Assembly: GCA_025602905.1 (NCBI GenBank)
Contig: JAHLKI010000079.1
Coordinates: 1-30,794, forward strand
Direction of reading: 5' to 3'
Origin: Phlyctochytrium arcticum
Taxonomy: Eukaryota > Chytridiomycota > Chytridiomycetes > Chytridiales > Chytridiaceae
Length of the DNA stretch: 30,794 nt
Shown in pieces: positions 1-8,465 of this stretch. Position numbers and translations under genes: made by a program. Numbering within the stretch: the first letter of the stretch is position 1; every line of letters begins with the position of its first letter. The notes beneath the pieces are model-generated. The model did no database searches and was not told where the DNA came from. It worked only from the letters and a program-made list of their open reading frames with translations.

Positions 1-943
1 CCAATGACAGCCGCGATTTCAGAGTTGTGAGTGTCTTCATTTAAATGAATTGAGTAATCCGGACGGAGTTGCTGGACGTTGCCCGCAACATGAACGGCAC
101 GCGAAAGTTGGGACACGTATGGATTGACATCGTCCAGAAGGTTTTCAAAGACCGCCACAATGTTTGAAGGCACATTGTAGTTGCTGGCGACAGAGTAGCG
201 CTCTTCCGCATCATACAGAAACCAATGCATTGAATGCCCCGGAGAAGCGAGCGGTAGCATGCGGTGGTAAACCCTCCCAGATATGCACACTGAAGAAGGA
301 CCCCGGAAATTTGCGAATTTGCCCGTAACACCGATTGCCGTGAAGGAAAAGAGGTTATTAAGGCGGCGGGACATTTGTGAGACGTTGGCGGTAGTCAGTA
401 CGTTGGCGATAGGTGGAGGATAGGGAGGGAGACGTGGAAGAGTCCACCGACCAGCGTTGCAACAGAAAGCTTTCCGTTCCGAGGACAGCAGGAAGACACC
501 GCAGAATGAGCAGGGCAACACATTCCAGACAGCGTTGTGGCGCGAAGGTAAATGAAGTACACAATGTGCGGACCACCATTGGGGAATGCGAGCTGGAGAA
601 TGACATTGGACCTGGATGAAGTATACTTAAAATCTGGAGGTGTGCAGTGCAGAAGATGAGTAATATTTACGTGCGCAGTAGATGTATGGGAAGGCGCATG
701 GATCCCGGAAGAGGAAAGCGAATGAGGAGAATGGGCGGCAAAGGCCGACGGAGGCGAAACAGAGGTTTGCAAGGAAGATGTAGACTGTAACAGAGTCAGT
801 GATGCGCTGCAGACCGTGGGGAGGAAACAAATACAGACGGACTGAAGGACAGATGAAATCATGCGTTGTTTCTTCAAACGGCGTGTTTCGGAAGCCCTAC
901 GATGGATTTCACGGCGCTTGGCAAGGTAAGTTTGGGCGTCCAT
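1..943 (-). CDS. Helitron replicase/helicase, N-terminal part (partial, runs off left edge)
   Basis: The gene starts at the ATG at 943-941 (context ACCATGG) and reads leftward. Exon 1 (943-671) is basic and Arg-rich (LAKRREIHRRASETRRLKK), as Helitron N-termini often are. A 59-nt intron (670-612) joins it in frame to exon 2 (611-1), which stays open to the window edge. Exon 2 shows the region that precedes the Rep domain in Helitron proteins: a CxxCG zinc-like motif followed by FCC and LPRLPPYPPP, then NNLFSFTAIG, an RVYHR motif, a W-LYD-ER segment, NPYV, and finally SEIAAVIG, matching the family's E-A-A-I signature. The Rep HUH nuclease and helicase would lie left of the window. Family recognition is from remembered consensus. 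No break is visible in the part present, so the 5' half may be intact. Confidence 0.82.
612..670 (-). other. Intron in Helitron gene (59 nt, phase 0)
   Basis: On the minus strand the donor GTAAAT is at 670-665 and the acceptor TCCAG ends at 612. Removing it joins two different reading frames at a codon boundary and links the basic N-terminus to the conserved Cys-rich region. No strong branch site is obvious, so the join rests mainly on frame. Confidence 0.6.
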
Positions 944-1000
944 GGTGGGGGGAGGAGAGGGGGGAAGGGGGGGCTACAGATGGATGCGGGGGAAGAAGAA
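944..1000. promoter_or_regulatory. Purine-rich tract upstream of Helitron gene (CT-rich on its coding strand)
   Basis: The plus strand here is almost entirely G and A, with several G runs, directly before the minus-strand start codon. On the coding strand it is a pyrimidine tract of the kind common in fungal core promoters. No TATA box is seen on that side. The promoter role is inferred from position only. Confidence 0.35.
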
Positions 1001-1073
1001 GGGAGTGGCCATTTTAAAGGGTTCAGGGAACAGAGAGGCCGTAACTGGACAGTTAAGCATGAAAGAAAAAATA

Positions 1074-1405
1074 ACAGAATGAACCGCAGCGCAGATAGGT
1101 ACATCGGAAAGTAAACAGCCACCCATTCAAAATGAACATGGACGTGACAGTGAAACGCTCATAAAATTTACATGGAAACAACAGCGAAACGCCCATCAAA
1201 TTTATGAGACATGAAAGAAATGGCGTTGAGAAAAATGCAATATAAAGAAACAAACGCGAACGCCAAGTGGGTCAATGTGTTAAGTCTTCCAAAGAATGAG
1301 GAGGAAGATAGAATTGAAGAAGGTAATCAGATACCGGCAAACACGCGTCGCACGGTTAGTGGGAAATTGACGGAAACATCCCCCAAGTGGTAGAGAAAGA
1401 TATTA
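1074..1405 (+). repeat. Degenerate spacer repeat, copy 1 (blocks A-C-B)
   Basis: Three sub-blocks recur in the divergent spacer. Block A contains ACAGAATGAA..CGCAG and ATCGGAAAGTAAA. Block C contains CGCCCATCAAAT and AAAAATGCAATA. Block B contains GAACGCCAAGTGGGTCAATG, a GAGGAGGAAGATAGAA stretch, ACACGCGT and CCCCCAAGTGGTA. This copy has all three in order. It is not coding in any convincing way. Confidence 0.7.
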
Positions 1406-1670
1406 CAAACAGAGTGGACAGAAGCATTCAGAAAGCAGATTTGGGTAGTAAGATAAAAAGCAAGGAAGAAGGAAATGAGAGGAGAGGAGCGAGATAGATA
1501 ATTAGGACGAATGGAAACACAACAGATGGTATGAAGGTCAAGGGAATTGGACGACAACCATATTGAAGTTTGAAAAGGAGTAAAGAGCAGAGATAAGATC
1601 GGCAATGTATAGACGTAGTGTGTTTATGAGATTGAAATAGTTTCGGGAAATATGCAATAGAAATAAACAT

Positions 1671-1849
1671 GAAAGAATGAAACGCAGCGGAGATAGGATC
1701 ATCGGAAAGTAAAGAGCCACAAAACCAAAGTGAATAAGGAGAGAACGCCTAAAAGAGCCACACATTCAACGTGAATATGGAGCGAACGCCCATCAAATCA
1801 AGGGGCGTGAAGGAAATGGTGTTGGGAAAAATGCAGTAGAAAGAAACAT
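1671..1849 (+). repeat. Degenerate spacer repeat, copy 2 (blocks A-C only)
   Basis: Block A begins near 1671 (GAATGAAACGCAGCGGAG) and block C follows with CGCCCATCAAATCAAGG and AAAAATGCAGTAGAAAG. Block B is missing, so this is a partial unit between two full ones. Confidence 0.65.
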
Positions 1850-2105
1850 AACAGAATGAAACGCGGCGGAGATAGGTTCATCTAAAGTAAAGAGCCACAC
1901 ATTCAAATCAAATCAATGGGCGTGAAGTAGTGGGGAAAAATGCAATAGAAGGAATGGAACCCGAACGCCAAGTGGGTCAATGTCATCAAAAGAATGAGGA
2001 GGAAGATAGAAATGAAGAAGGTAATCAGATACCGGCTCACACGCGTGAAGGCGTTGCAGATTTGGTGGGAAATTGACCGAAACAGCCCCCAAGTGGTAAA
2101 GAAAG
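1850..2105 (+). repeat. Degenerate spacer repeat, copy 3 (blocks A-C-B)
   Basis: The order is block A (ACAGAATGAAACGCGGCGG), a shortened block C (GGGCGTGAAGTAG, AAAAATGCAATAG), then block B again with GAACGCCAAGTGGGTCAATG, ATCAGATACCGGC, ACACGCGT and CCCCCAAGTGGTA. It ends about 50 bp before the TATA box of the plus-strand gene, so the repeats reach into its upstream region. Confidence 0.65.
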
Positions 2106-2154
2106 AAACAACAAACAGAGTCATGAAGAAATGAAGGGGAGGGACGGAAAAAGG

Positions 2155-2162
2155 TATAAAAA
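2155..2162 (+). promoter_or_regulatory. TATA box for the gene starting at 2261
   Basis: TATAAAAA lies 99 bp upstream of the ATG at 2261. The 5' leader between them is A/C-rich, as expected for a eukaryotic leader. Confidence 0.55.
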
Positions 2163-2260
2163 GAAGGCACTGTCGGGCGGCCCTCCTAGCGAAACATCTT
2201 CAACAAAAGACAGTAACAACAATCACCGCAAAGCACCACTTGAAGCACACACAACTCGGA

Positions 2261-3118
2261 ATGTACACCATCACTAGCACATGTTTTGTCACGGACATCA
2301 TCAAGATCGACCGACTCTCATACGACATTAGTGTCATCATCCCCATCGGAAACGTGGAAACCGCCGAAGTCGTTGTCAATGTATTCGCATGGCGCCAGCT
2401 CCAGAAACCTATCATCGGGGACAACTACTATCTGATAGCCAGCGCGGCATATGAGCCCAACACCTTCAAAGCAAGCGCGTTCAGCGGCAGCAAGATTTGT
2501 ATGGATGACTACGACAGCGGCATATTAGATGCCGTGGCAGCAACCTTCAACCTCACAGGGAAAGTGTCCGGAGTACAGGGGGACACAGATGTTGTCCAGT
2601 ACAACGTATGGCATGACGTGGATCGGCGGGAGATAGAGCGGCGCTGCACCATCAGCATGTCGGGAAAGTACTGGGAAAAAAGGAAGAACAAAGTGAAGGC
2701 AGGGCTGATCGTGAACGTGATTTGAACATTGGGGGACGGAGGGGTGTTGAAATCGGAGCTGTTCTGGATCCCCACTGGGCAGTCAGATGTGGACCGGCTG
2801 ATCGTGGCACCGGCGACACCAACCTCGACGGCGGGAGAAGCGGTGGCATCTTACTTTGGAAAAAGGCTCAGTCCCAAAAGATTGAGGACGGAAGAGGAGG
2901 CCAACACGGGCATGGTGCAGGTGGAGGACAACATGTTCGCGACAGCAACCAGCAGCCAAGCCGGCCCCAGTGCTGTCGGCGAGGACTTGGAGGAACCGGT
3001 GACACCACTTCGAAGGAAATGCGGCCGCCCTAAGGGATCGAAGAACCGGCCGAAGGGAACCGGGAAAGGCAAAGGGAAAGCCGTAGCGGAGACAGATGAC
3101 GAAGACAGTGATATGTAA
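2261..3118 (+). CDS. Small basic protein, possibly OB-fold/ssDNA-binding-like, with AT-hook tail; one in-frame TGA
   Basis: The first part (2261-2725, 154 aa) has alternating hydrophobic strands such as YDISVIIPIG, VVVNVFAW and KVKAGLIVNVI, suggestive of a small beta-barrel. A TGA at 2723-2725 interrupts the frame. The same frame then continues without an ATG to 3118: a low-complexity Ala/Ser/Thr region, a basic AT-hook-like block (GRPKGSKNRPKG) and an acidic end (DDEDSDM). The two parts are probably one gene, either split by an intron covering the TGA or broken by a nonsense change. GTGAAC at 2712 with AG at 2786 would keep frame, but has no good branch site. Helitrons of several lineages carry RPA-like OB-fold genes, and this gene is divergent to one, so a Helitron accessory role is possible. 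Function is inferred. Confidence 0.5.
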
Positions 3119-3577
3119 ATAGTTCTGAAATATTTGAAATACATGTTCATAAGAATGAGATAGTTACAATTTCGTAGCGAAGCTTTTACAAAGTCGATAC
3201 AGGTCCGTGTATACAGGCAAAGGGCAGCGGGGATGGGAATGACAGGAGCAAAGGTGCAGGGTAAGGAGCTGTGTAAGGTGAAATGCAGTGTCGAAACGGG
3301 CCAAGTCCGATAGGCCAAGTCCGATGCAGATGAAGCAAGAGGGGAAGGAAAAAGCAGAACCGAGGACACGGAATACGGGGTGAAGGTAGGGTTCCCAGTC
3401 ACGGGGGTTGATTCTGAAACATTTTCAAGTTTAAATCTGGTTTTCTGATTCAGCAGATTTCCATTGAATTCCAAGAATGCACTCTACATGAAAAAAATGG
3501 CTTCTAAAGTTATACCGTATTGGAGAGGTGCTGTGGAGCGTCTTTTCATTTCCCCCCTTCCATTTCCATCAACGCAA
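3119..3577. other. Intergenic stretch with no recognisable gene
   Basis: Only short open frames without family features are seen. It follows the AT-hook gene and may hold the 5' terminus of the Helitron, but no convincing end could be placed. Confidence 0.5.
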
Positions 3578-3651
3578 CATCGACTTCGTCATTGTGCAAA
3601 AGCGGCATTGTCGTATCCTAATGTCAGTTTTGCACAATGACGAAGTCGATG
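3578..3651. repeat. Perfect 24-bp inverted repeat with 26-nt loop
   Basis: The left arm is 3578-3601 (starting CATCGACTTCGTCATTGTGC) and the right arm 3628-3651 is its exact reverse complement. An open frame runs across it on the plus strand, but it shows no conserved motifs. Confidence 0.85.
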
Positions 3652-3800
3652 AAATTTGGCATTCAACAGATAATTTGGTAGTTTGCTTCTACACCCAATG
3701 TAGAGGTACAATATCCAGAAATGCCAAGAATAAATTATGGAGAATGTATAAGGAGGAAATGTGGGAAGTTTGGTACTATATCCAAACTTCAGTGAAATTT

Positions 3801-4040
3801 GGGCAATTTTGGCCAAGTCCATAAAATCTAGAAAAATTTGTGAGTTTTGAAGGAGGGGGAAAAACTGATGATCCTGCAGATCTTGATACTCCTGATGATC
3901 TTGGTCTTGATAGATGGGCTGAAGATGCTACAATTTAGGGAATTTCTGCAAAGTCCATAAAAACCTAGAAACAATTTGTGAGTTTTGAAGAAGGGGGTAA
4001 AACTGATGATCTTGATCCTCTTGATGATCTCCAGATGGGA
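3801..4040 (+). repeat. Imperfect tandem duplication, about 137-bp unit
   Basis: Copy 1 starts at 3801 and copy 2 at 3938. Shared strings include AAGTCCATAAAA, CTAGAAA, TTTGTGAGTTTTGAAG and AAACTGATGATC. Both contain GAT-CTT-GAT-rich triplet stretches (Asp/Leu-rich in one frame). No gene is recognised. Confidence 0.7.
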
Positions 4041-4306
4041 GTAAGGTCGGGTAATCCGAACGGATTGTTTTATGTTTTTGTGATTGGAATTGGAATTCCC
4101 GTAGTGCCGAAGGCAGCGGCTTCAGTCGATGAATTGTGGAGCGAGATGATTCGGTTTGTGAATGTTGACCCGATTGTTGGATTATGGAGAGGATTATTTT
4201 TAATCCTGTGTAAACCAGGGATTATCTTGTGGTATGCTGTGTAACGGGAATGTCGAAAAATGGGTGTTTTTGAGAGCCTAAAGATGCCAAAAAGCCCTAA
4301 TCATAG

Positions 4307-4320
4307 TAAACCATGGTTTA
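4307..4320. repeat. 14-bp perfect palindrome
   Basis: TAAACCATGGTTTA is self-complementary. Its TAAACC/GGTTTA half-sites are the same as the tips of the two larger hairpins at 4344-4398 and 5234-5286, so it may be a relic of the same repeat. Confidence 0.55.
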
Positions 4321-4343
4321 TTCCTTATTAATGTAAAACCCCC

Positions 4344-4398
4344 CTGTGACAGTACGTTGTTCATAAACCGTTGGTTTATGAACAACGCACTGTCACAG
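4344..4398. repeat. Long hairpin palindrome, copy 1 (26-bp stem, 3-nt loop)
   Basis: The left arm 4344-4369 and right arm 4373-4398 pair at 25 of 26 positions around the loop GTT. Arms begin CTGTGACAGT and end CATAAACC at the loop. The same hairpin recurs at 5234-5286. This looks like a tiny palindromic mobile repeat or two abutting terminal inverted repeats. Confidence 0.85.
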
Positions 4399-4474
4399 TC
4401 CCATTGCTGTCAACAAGACCTTCCAATCGACATCCACGCAAACCACATCTTCTTCTTCTCTCCCAGTTGAACTT

Positions 4475-5404
4475 GTGGATCAACTTCATTTCAACAGCGG
4501 TGTTCAGAAGCTCGCAGATTCCGAGTTTGAGGGTAAAATGCCCTTTTCAACAGACTTAGAGGGTTTTATCAAACACCTTGATACTTGCGACCAACTTGCT
4601 ACAAAGACAGCAGTTGATTTGCATCTTTCAGGTATTGTGGGACCCTTCATCTACCAGAAAATCTCACTCTAATCCTTATTCTCAGCCAATGACTGGAAAT
4701 TAACGCTCTCGGAAAGGCAAAGAAGAATGATTGCTTCCCTCACAATTCAAAAGGCAGCATTTCTTAATCCGAGCATCAACTTTATGAAAGATGCGGTGTT
4801 GTCGACAACGTTAGGGATTTCGGATAGCAGTCGCAGGGTTCTGTCGTCCTTCAACCTAACCTACAGTCCGGATGTCGCTAAAGAAAAAATGAAGATGGCC
4901 AATGAAAACGCGTACGAGGAACTGACACGGGAGATGGGTAGCGGGACAGTGGTCCCTGTCATCAAAATGGATGACTTCAACCGTGTTTCTATACACGGAA
5001 CCCCTGGTTCCGCCAACTCTGGGAAATTCTCCACTTGTCACACGCAAGCCAACCTGGCCGTGAAGTTCTACCCGAAAGGGGAATCATTCCGGGATGAGAA
5101 TGATCGGGTTGTGCAGCAAGCGCTGCCGATGCCATTCCTGGCCAGACCGTATGTCGACTGGGCGGCTCTCAATTCCGACGCAAAGAAAAAGATGTACGTG
5201 GCACCGATATTTCACCAAAATGAAATGAATGCTTGTGACAGTGCATTGTTCATAAACCAACGGTTTATGAACAATGCACTGTCACAGGGACCGGTAGCTG
5301 CTGGTATACTGTTGGTAACAGATTCCATCATAATAAACGGGCCCACTCACATTCTAGATTCAACTCGACATTTACTTGATCTTGGCGGCCAACATCTGAA
5401 ATAA
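4475..5404 (+). pseudogene. Unrecognised protein remnant, possibly transposon-derived, interrupted by a palindrome
   Basis: Two plus-strand frames, 4475-4672 and 4727-5404, sit close together and may be one decayed gene. The second is the more protein-like: a helical stretch (SPDVAKEKMKMANENAYEEL), then VVPVIKMDDFNRVSIHG, a possible acidic-residue motif of a DDE-type nuclease, then a Cys/His-containing part. From 5234 to 5286 the frame passes through a 25-bp-stem hairpin that also occurs at 4344, so the C-terminal part is altered by a repeat insertion. I do not recognise the family. It could equally be a host gene fragment. Confidence 0.35.
5234..5286. repeat. Long hairpin palindrome, copy 2 (25-bp perfect stem, 3-nt loop)
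   Basis: The left arm 5234-5258 (starting TGTGACAGTGCATTG) and right arm 5262-5286 pair perfectly around loop AAC. It shares nearly the whole arm sequence with the hairpin at 4344-4398 and interrupts the open frame 4727-5404. Confidence 0.88.
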
Positions 5405-6163
5405 TCTCTGCGTCGGCAAACGGATTTTGTGGTTGTTCTTGGGTAGATCTGAGAAGTGGGTGTGGATGATTTCGATCCAGAAAAGCCCAGCAAGTCTTGC
5501 ATAGCGAGGCCTTCTCGTGGCCAAAATCAGTGTTAAAGTGAAATTTGATGCCCTCGGCTTGGATATGACTGAGTAGGGCTAGATCGCGACGATAGAATTG
5601 TGGACTGCTCTTGGTCCTACACTTGATACACCCAGGGGCGAAGGCATCCGTTCGTTTCGATCGGGAGTTTTTGATTTGCGTGATGATGCAGCACCGTTGG
5701 GTGCGACAAATCTGCCTCCACGTCGTAGCGGCGACTGATTTTTGGGGGGGCTACCCGCCATGATTGCTCGGATGTGTCCCGGTGAATATGCTTCAAAATT
5801 GAAAGAGAGCGAGGTTAGGTGGTGGTTGGGAGGATCTGAGTATTCTCGTCACCTCACTGTGCAGTGCAACCAAGTTACAGGTCCTGGAAGGGGGGTCATC
5901 TAAAATGGCAATTGCGGTCGAAAAAGTGCACACAAATGATGTCATGGCTACAGTTTCCCGCCCGAATTGTCACATCTCTAAACTAGCATACTCATACTTG
6001 AACTTCGAGAGGTTTAAGCGCAACTTTACTACATTTTTTGGCCACTGACAGGTCCATATTGATTTCGCAAGTTGAGTTGGCGGAGCGCGTCAAAACTCTG
6101 ATTACCTCAGCAAGGCTGGTATGTTCATTTCGGTGAAAATGGCAGTTGTGTGCTGGGAGGTAA
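5405..6163. other. Left flank of the MULE, no supported gene
   Basis: Short open frames exist on both strands but none shows family features. This is the sequence into which the MULE inserted; its continuation lies right of 19902. Confidence 0.45.
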
Positions 6164-6172
6164 CCGCGTTGG
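6164..6172 (+). repeat. MULE target-site duplication, left copy (9 bp)
   Basis: CCGCGTTGG is repeated directly at 19894-19902, immediately outside the terminal inverted repeats. Nine base pairs is the usual Mutator/MULE duplication length. Confidence 0.85.
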
Positions 6173-6202
6173 GGGAGCGTCTCGGGCGAGGTAATATCCG
6201 GT
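6173..6202 (+). repeat. MULE terminal inverted repeat, left
   Basis: Exact reverse complement of 19864-19893. The match extends two bases further out (6171-6202 with 19864-19895), but taking GGG as the element start gives a clean 9-bp target duplication. Confidence 0.9.
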
Positions 6203-6350
6203 CAGATAGATCTAAACAAACGAAAATTTCAAAGTGCGCGAATTTCAGAGTGCGCGAAGCGACTCCGACACACATTGCCAAGATCTCACGATACATCGCA
6301 ATTGTACAATTCGCCAATAGTCCTGTGCATAGGTAACGTTACAGCAACAC

Positions 6351-8062
6351 ATGCCTTTGGTCTGTTATTTAACCAATTGTTTCAAGAAAATGACCCAGTC
6401 CAGTTTACTCCTCAAAGAAGTCCGAGAACGACTTTACCAACCCGCTGCAAAGTTTACACTGACCAAGAAAGAGTTTGATGAGCAGTGGCAAGTGGCGGAT
6501 AACATGTGGACTAGACTCAACAAGAAAGCATCAGCCGGCACGAGAAGGTCCGTTAAAGTCACGACAATATACACCTGTCGAATGGCAGCGAAGCGACAGC
6601 CTCATTCTTCGGGACCCCGTGAAGATGATACTGGCTCAATCAAGAGACGAGTAACTTCGACTCACATTCCTATAGATTGTCCCGTTAGATTGCGCGTTGT
6701 GGAGGATACTCAGACCGCCATGGTTTCGGTCGACCTTCAGCCGCAGTATGGAACAAAGCACTTACACCATACATTGGAAGACGTCGATCGACGCAAAATA
6801 TGCGCTGCTGCACAGGAGATCATCAATAGCGAGGCTTTCAAGCCCTACCAGTCCAAGGAAATCGCAGGCGTCTTACCTGTAATGGTTGCCAAGGAATTTG
6901 ACCCACAATATTTCGCGACACTGGGTGTCGATCTTTTGACAGCTAAAACTGTCTGGAATGCCAAAAGAAGAGACCCTGAATTCAAAACAAACCCCGAATC
7001 GCAAATTCAGGATCCAGATGTAGTTGAGGCAGAACAAGAACTACAAAAGGCTGGATATGTCACCCAGCGCTTTCTTGTTGCCCCTACTGACGAAATTGGT
7101 GCCACTGAAGGATTAGCATTTGGCAGAAAAGAAGAATTAAAGGTACTGCAGGAATGTAGTTATCTTGTGTTGATGGATTCCACCCACAAGACGAACCGCT
7201 GGGACTGGAGGCTATTTACGTGCATGGTGCGGAATAAAACAGGGTCTTGGGTTCCAGCCGGACAATTTTTTGCTCAGCGTGAAAACGGCGAGGGTGTGTA
7301 CTCTGGGCTTAATGCCTTGCGAAATCTTGTTCTCGCTGAAACTGGAAAGAAGTGGATTCCAAACAATGTGATGATTGACCAATCTCATATTGAGAACCTT
7401 GGCATCCGGAAGGCTTTTCCAGGCATGGCAGCTGGTGAAGAAACACCCCGTTTTTATTATTGCAAGGTTTGGCATGCTTTTTCCTTGTTTAATGTGGCAT
7501 TCAGGAAAGAGGCTAACGAGGAGAGAGACTGACGCTCACTATTCCAGGTTCACGTCATGCGTACGTTTATGAAGCATTTGACCAGTCACCGTGCGACATA
7601 CGCCAAGATGATGCATGCTCTTAATAAGAGGACCCGCCTCGGTTGCCGTCAATTGGTCGACGAAGCAATCGCCGGAGCTCCTGCACATATGGCGACATAT
7701 CTTAAAAGAAACTGGACCAACATGGATCATCTTGAATGTTGGTCGATGGGTGCAAGGCAGCATTCGCCAGTGCTCCTGCAGATAACGTCGACCAACGCTC
7801 TCGAGTCCTACCACAAGCAATTAAAGGATGTTGGCAAGCCAACTGCTACACTTTGTGGGGCGGTCAAAACTATTGTGAATGTCAACGAGCGCTACGCTAA
7901 AAACGCGGCACAGCAAGATTACACGTTCCGCCGTAAGCGCTTGACTCACACTGCCCAGTATCCTGCTCTAGCAAAGTTACCGCATCCATTACAACGTCTT
8001 GTGGTCGATAAGATTATGATGGTCGCCGTTCGCATCGAAAAGGGTAAGCCAGTGCCCCAAAT
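6351..8062 (+). CDS. MULE transposase, N-terminal and catalytic part (5' segment of the interrupted gene)
   Basis: Exon 1 runs 6351-7466 and exon 2 starts at 7548, with an 81-nt phase-0 intron between. An alternative start is the ATG at 6390. Near residues 70-150 a C...C...HxH pattern (YTC, DCP, KHLHH) resembles the WRKY/FAR1-type zinc finger of MULE proteins. The DDE triad is visible: D276 in LMDSTHKT, D343 in VMIDQSHIEN and E458 in STNALESYHK. The splice creates a CKVHVM stretch with the C-x2-H seen after the second Asp in MULEs. WSMGARQHSP before the Glu is typical of fungal MULE relatives. The frame is cut at 8062 by the outer Ty3 element and resumes in frame at 19320. Counting both segments the protein would be 673 aa, normal for the family. 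Confidence 0.9.
7467..7547 (+). other. Intron in MULE transposase gene (81 nt, phase 0)
   Basis: Donor GTTTGG (weak) at 7467, branch-like CTGAC at 7529-7533, acceptor TTCCAG ending 7547. It removes a stop at 7530-7532 and restores the CxxH-like catalytic-core motif. The donor position is chosen on protein grounds. Confidence 0.6.
8058..8062 (+). repeat. Outer Ty3 target-site duplication, left copy (CAAAT)
   Basis: CAAAT directly precedes the 5' LTR and is repeated at 19315-19319 directly after the 3' LTR. Five base pairs is normal for Ty3/gypsy integration. Confidence 0.9.
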
Positions 8063-8301
8063 TGTAACAAGCTGACTGCGCATTCCCTTGTTAGTTTCAA
8101 GACGCGTCGCGCGACGCGTGCTGCGCAGTGTCTGCCGTGTCTTTTCTTTCCTTCATTTTACAAGTATATAGCCTACGGTAGTTTTCCCCTCCCCCGTAGC
8201 TTAACCGACAACCCCCACAGAATAGTACTAGTCAACTGTACTTTACACTGAACAAAGTTATACCTCACCAATGGAACATCGTCCCTGCTAATCCTGTTAT
8301 A
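8063..8301 (+). repeat. 5' LTR of outer Ty3 element (239 bp)
   Basis: Begins TGTAACAAGC and ends CCTGTTATA, so TG...TA ends with near-inverted tips. It matches 19076-19314 base for base by eye. It contains an 18-bp perfect palindrome with two ACGCGT boxes (8102-8119) and a TATATAG promoter-like motif (8165-8171). Confidence 0.93.
8102..8119. promoter_or_regulatory. 18-bp palindrome with two ACGCGT boxes in the outer LTR
   Basis: ACGCGTCGCGCGACGCGT is self-complementary, lies 46-63 bp upstream of the TATATAG motif, and is repeated at 19115-19132 in the 3' LTR. ACGCGT is the known MCB element bound by fungal MBF (Mbp1/Swi6) at G1/S genes. Regulatory use here is inference. Confidence 0.45.
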
Positions 8302-8315
8302 TGGTAGCACCACCC
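8302..8315 (+). other. Primer-binding site of outer Ty3 element
   Basis: TGGTAGCACCACCC follows the 5' LTR with no gap. TGG pairs with the tRNA CCA end. The implied tRNA 3' end GGTGCTACCA fits a eukaryotic initiator tRNA-Met, whose acceptor strand ends GCTACCA. The inner element uses the same site. Confidence 0.75.
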
Positions 8316-8348
8316 ATTCGATTCCTTGCCTAATAGTACCAACACCGA

Positions 8349-8430
8349 CCCACTGAATCCACTGAACCCACTGAACCCACCGAACCCACTGAACCCACTG
8401 AACCCACTGGACCCACCGGACCCACCGACC
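8349..8430 (+). repeat. 9-bp minisatellite in the outer Ty3 leader
   Basis: About nine tandem copies of CACTGAACC and variants (CACCGGACC, CACTGGACC) lie between primer-binding site and gag. They are only lightly diverged and are absent from the inner element's leader. Confidence 0.8.
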
Positions 8431-8465
8431 CACTCAACCCATTGACCGTTCGACTTCCATCAAGA

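Noticed and set aside
3528..3824. 98-aa plus-strand open frame
   Set aside because: It runs through the 24-bp inverted repeat and shows no conserved motif; better explained as chance.
8349..8430. CRISPR-like array
   Set aside because: Nine-base tandem units without spacers, inside a retrotransposon leader of a eukaryote.
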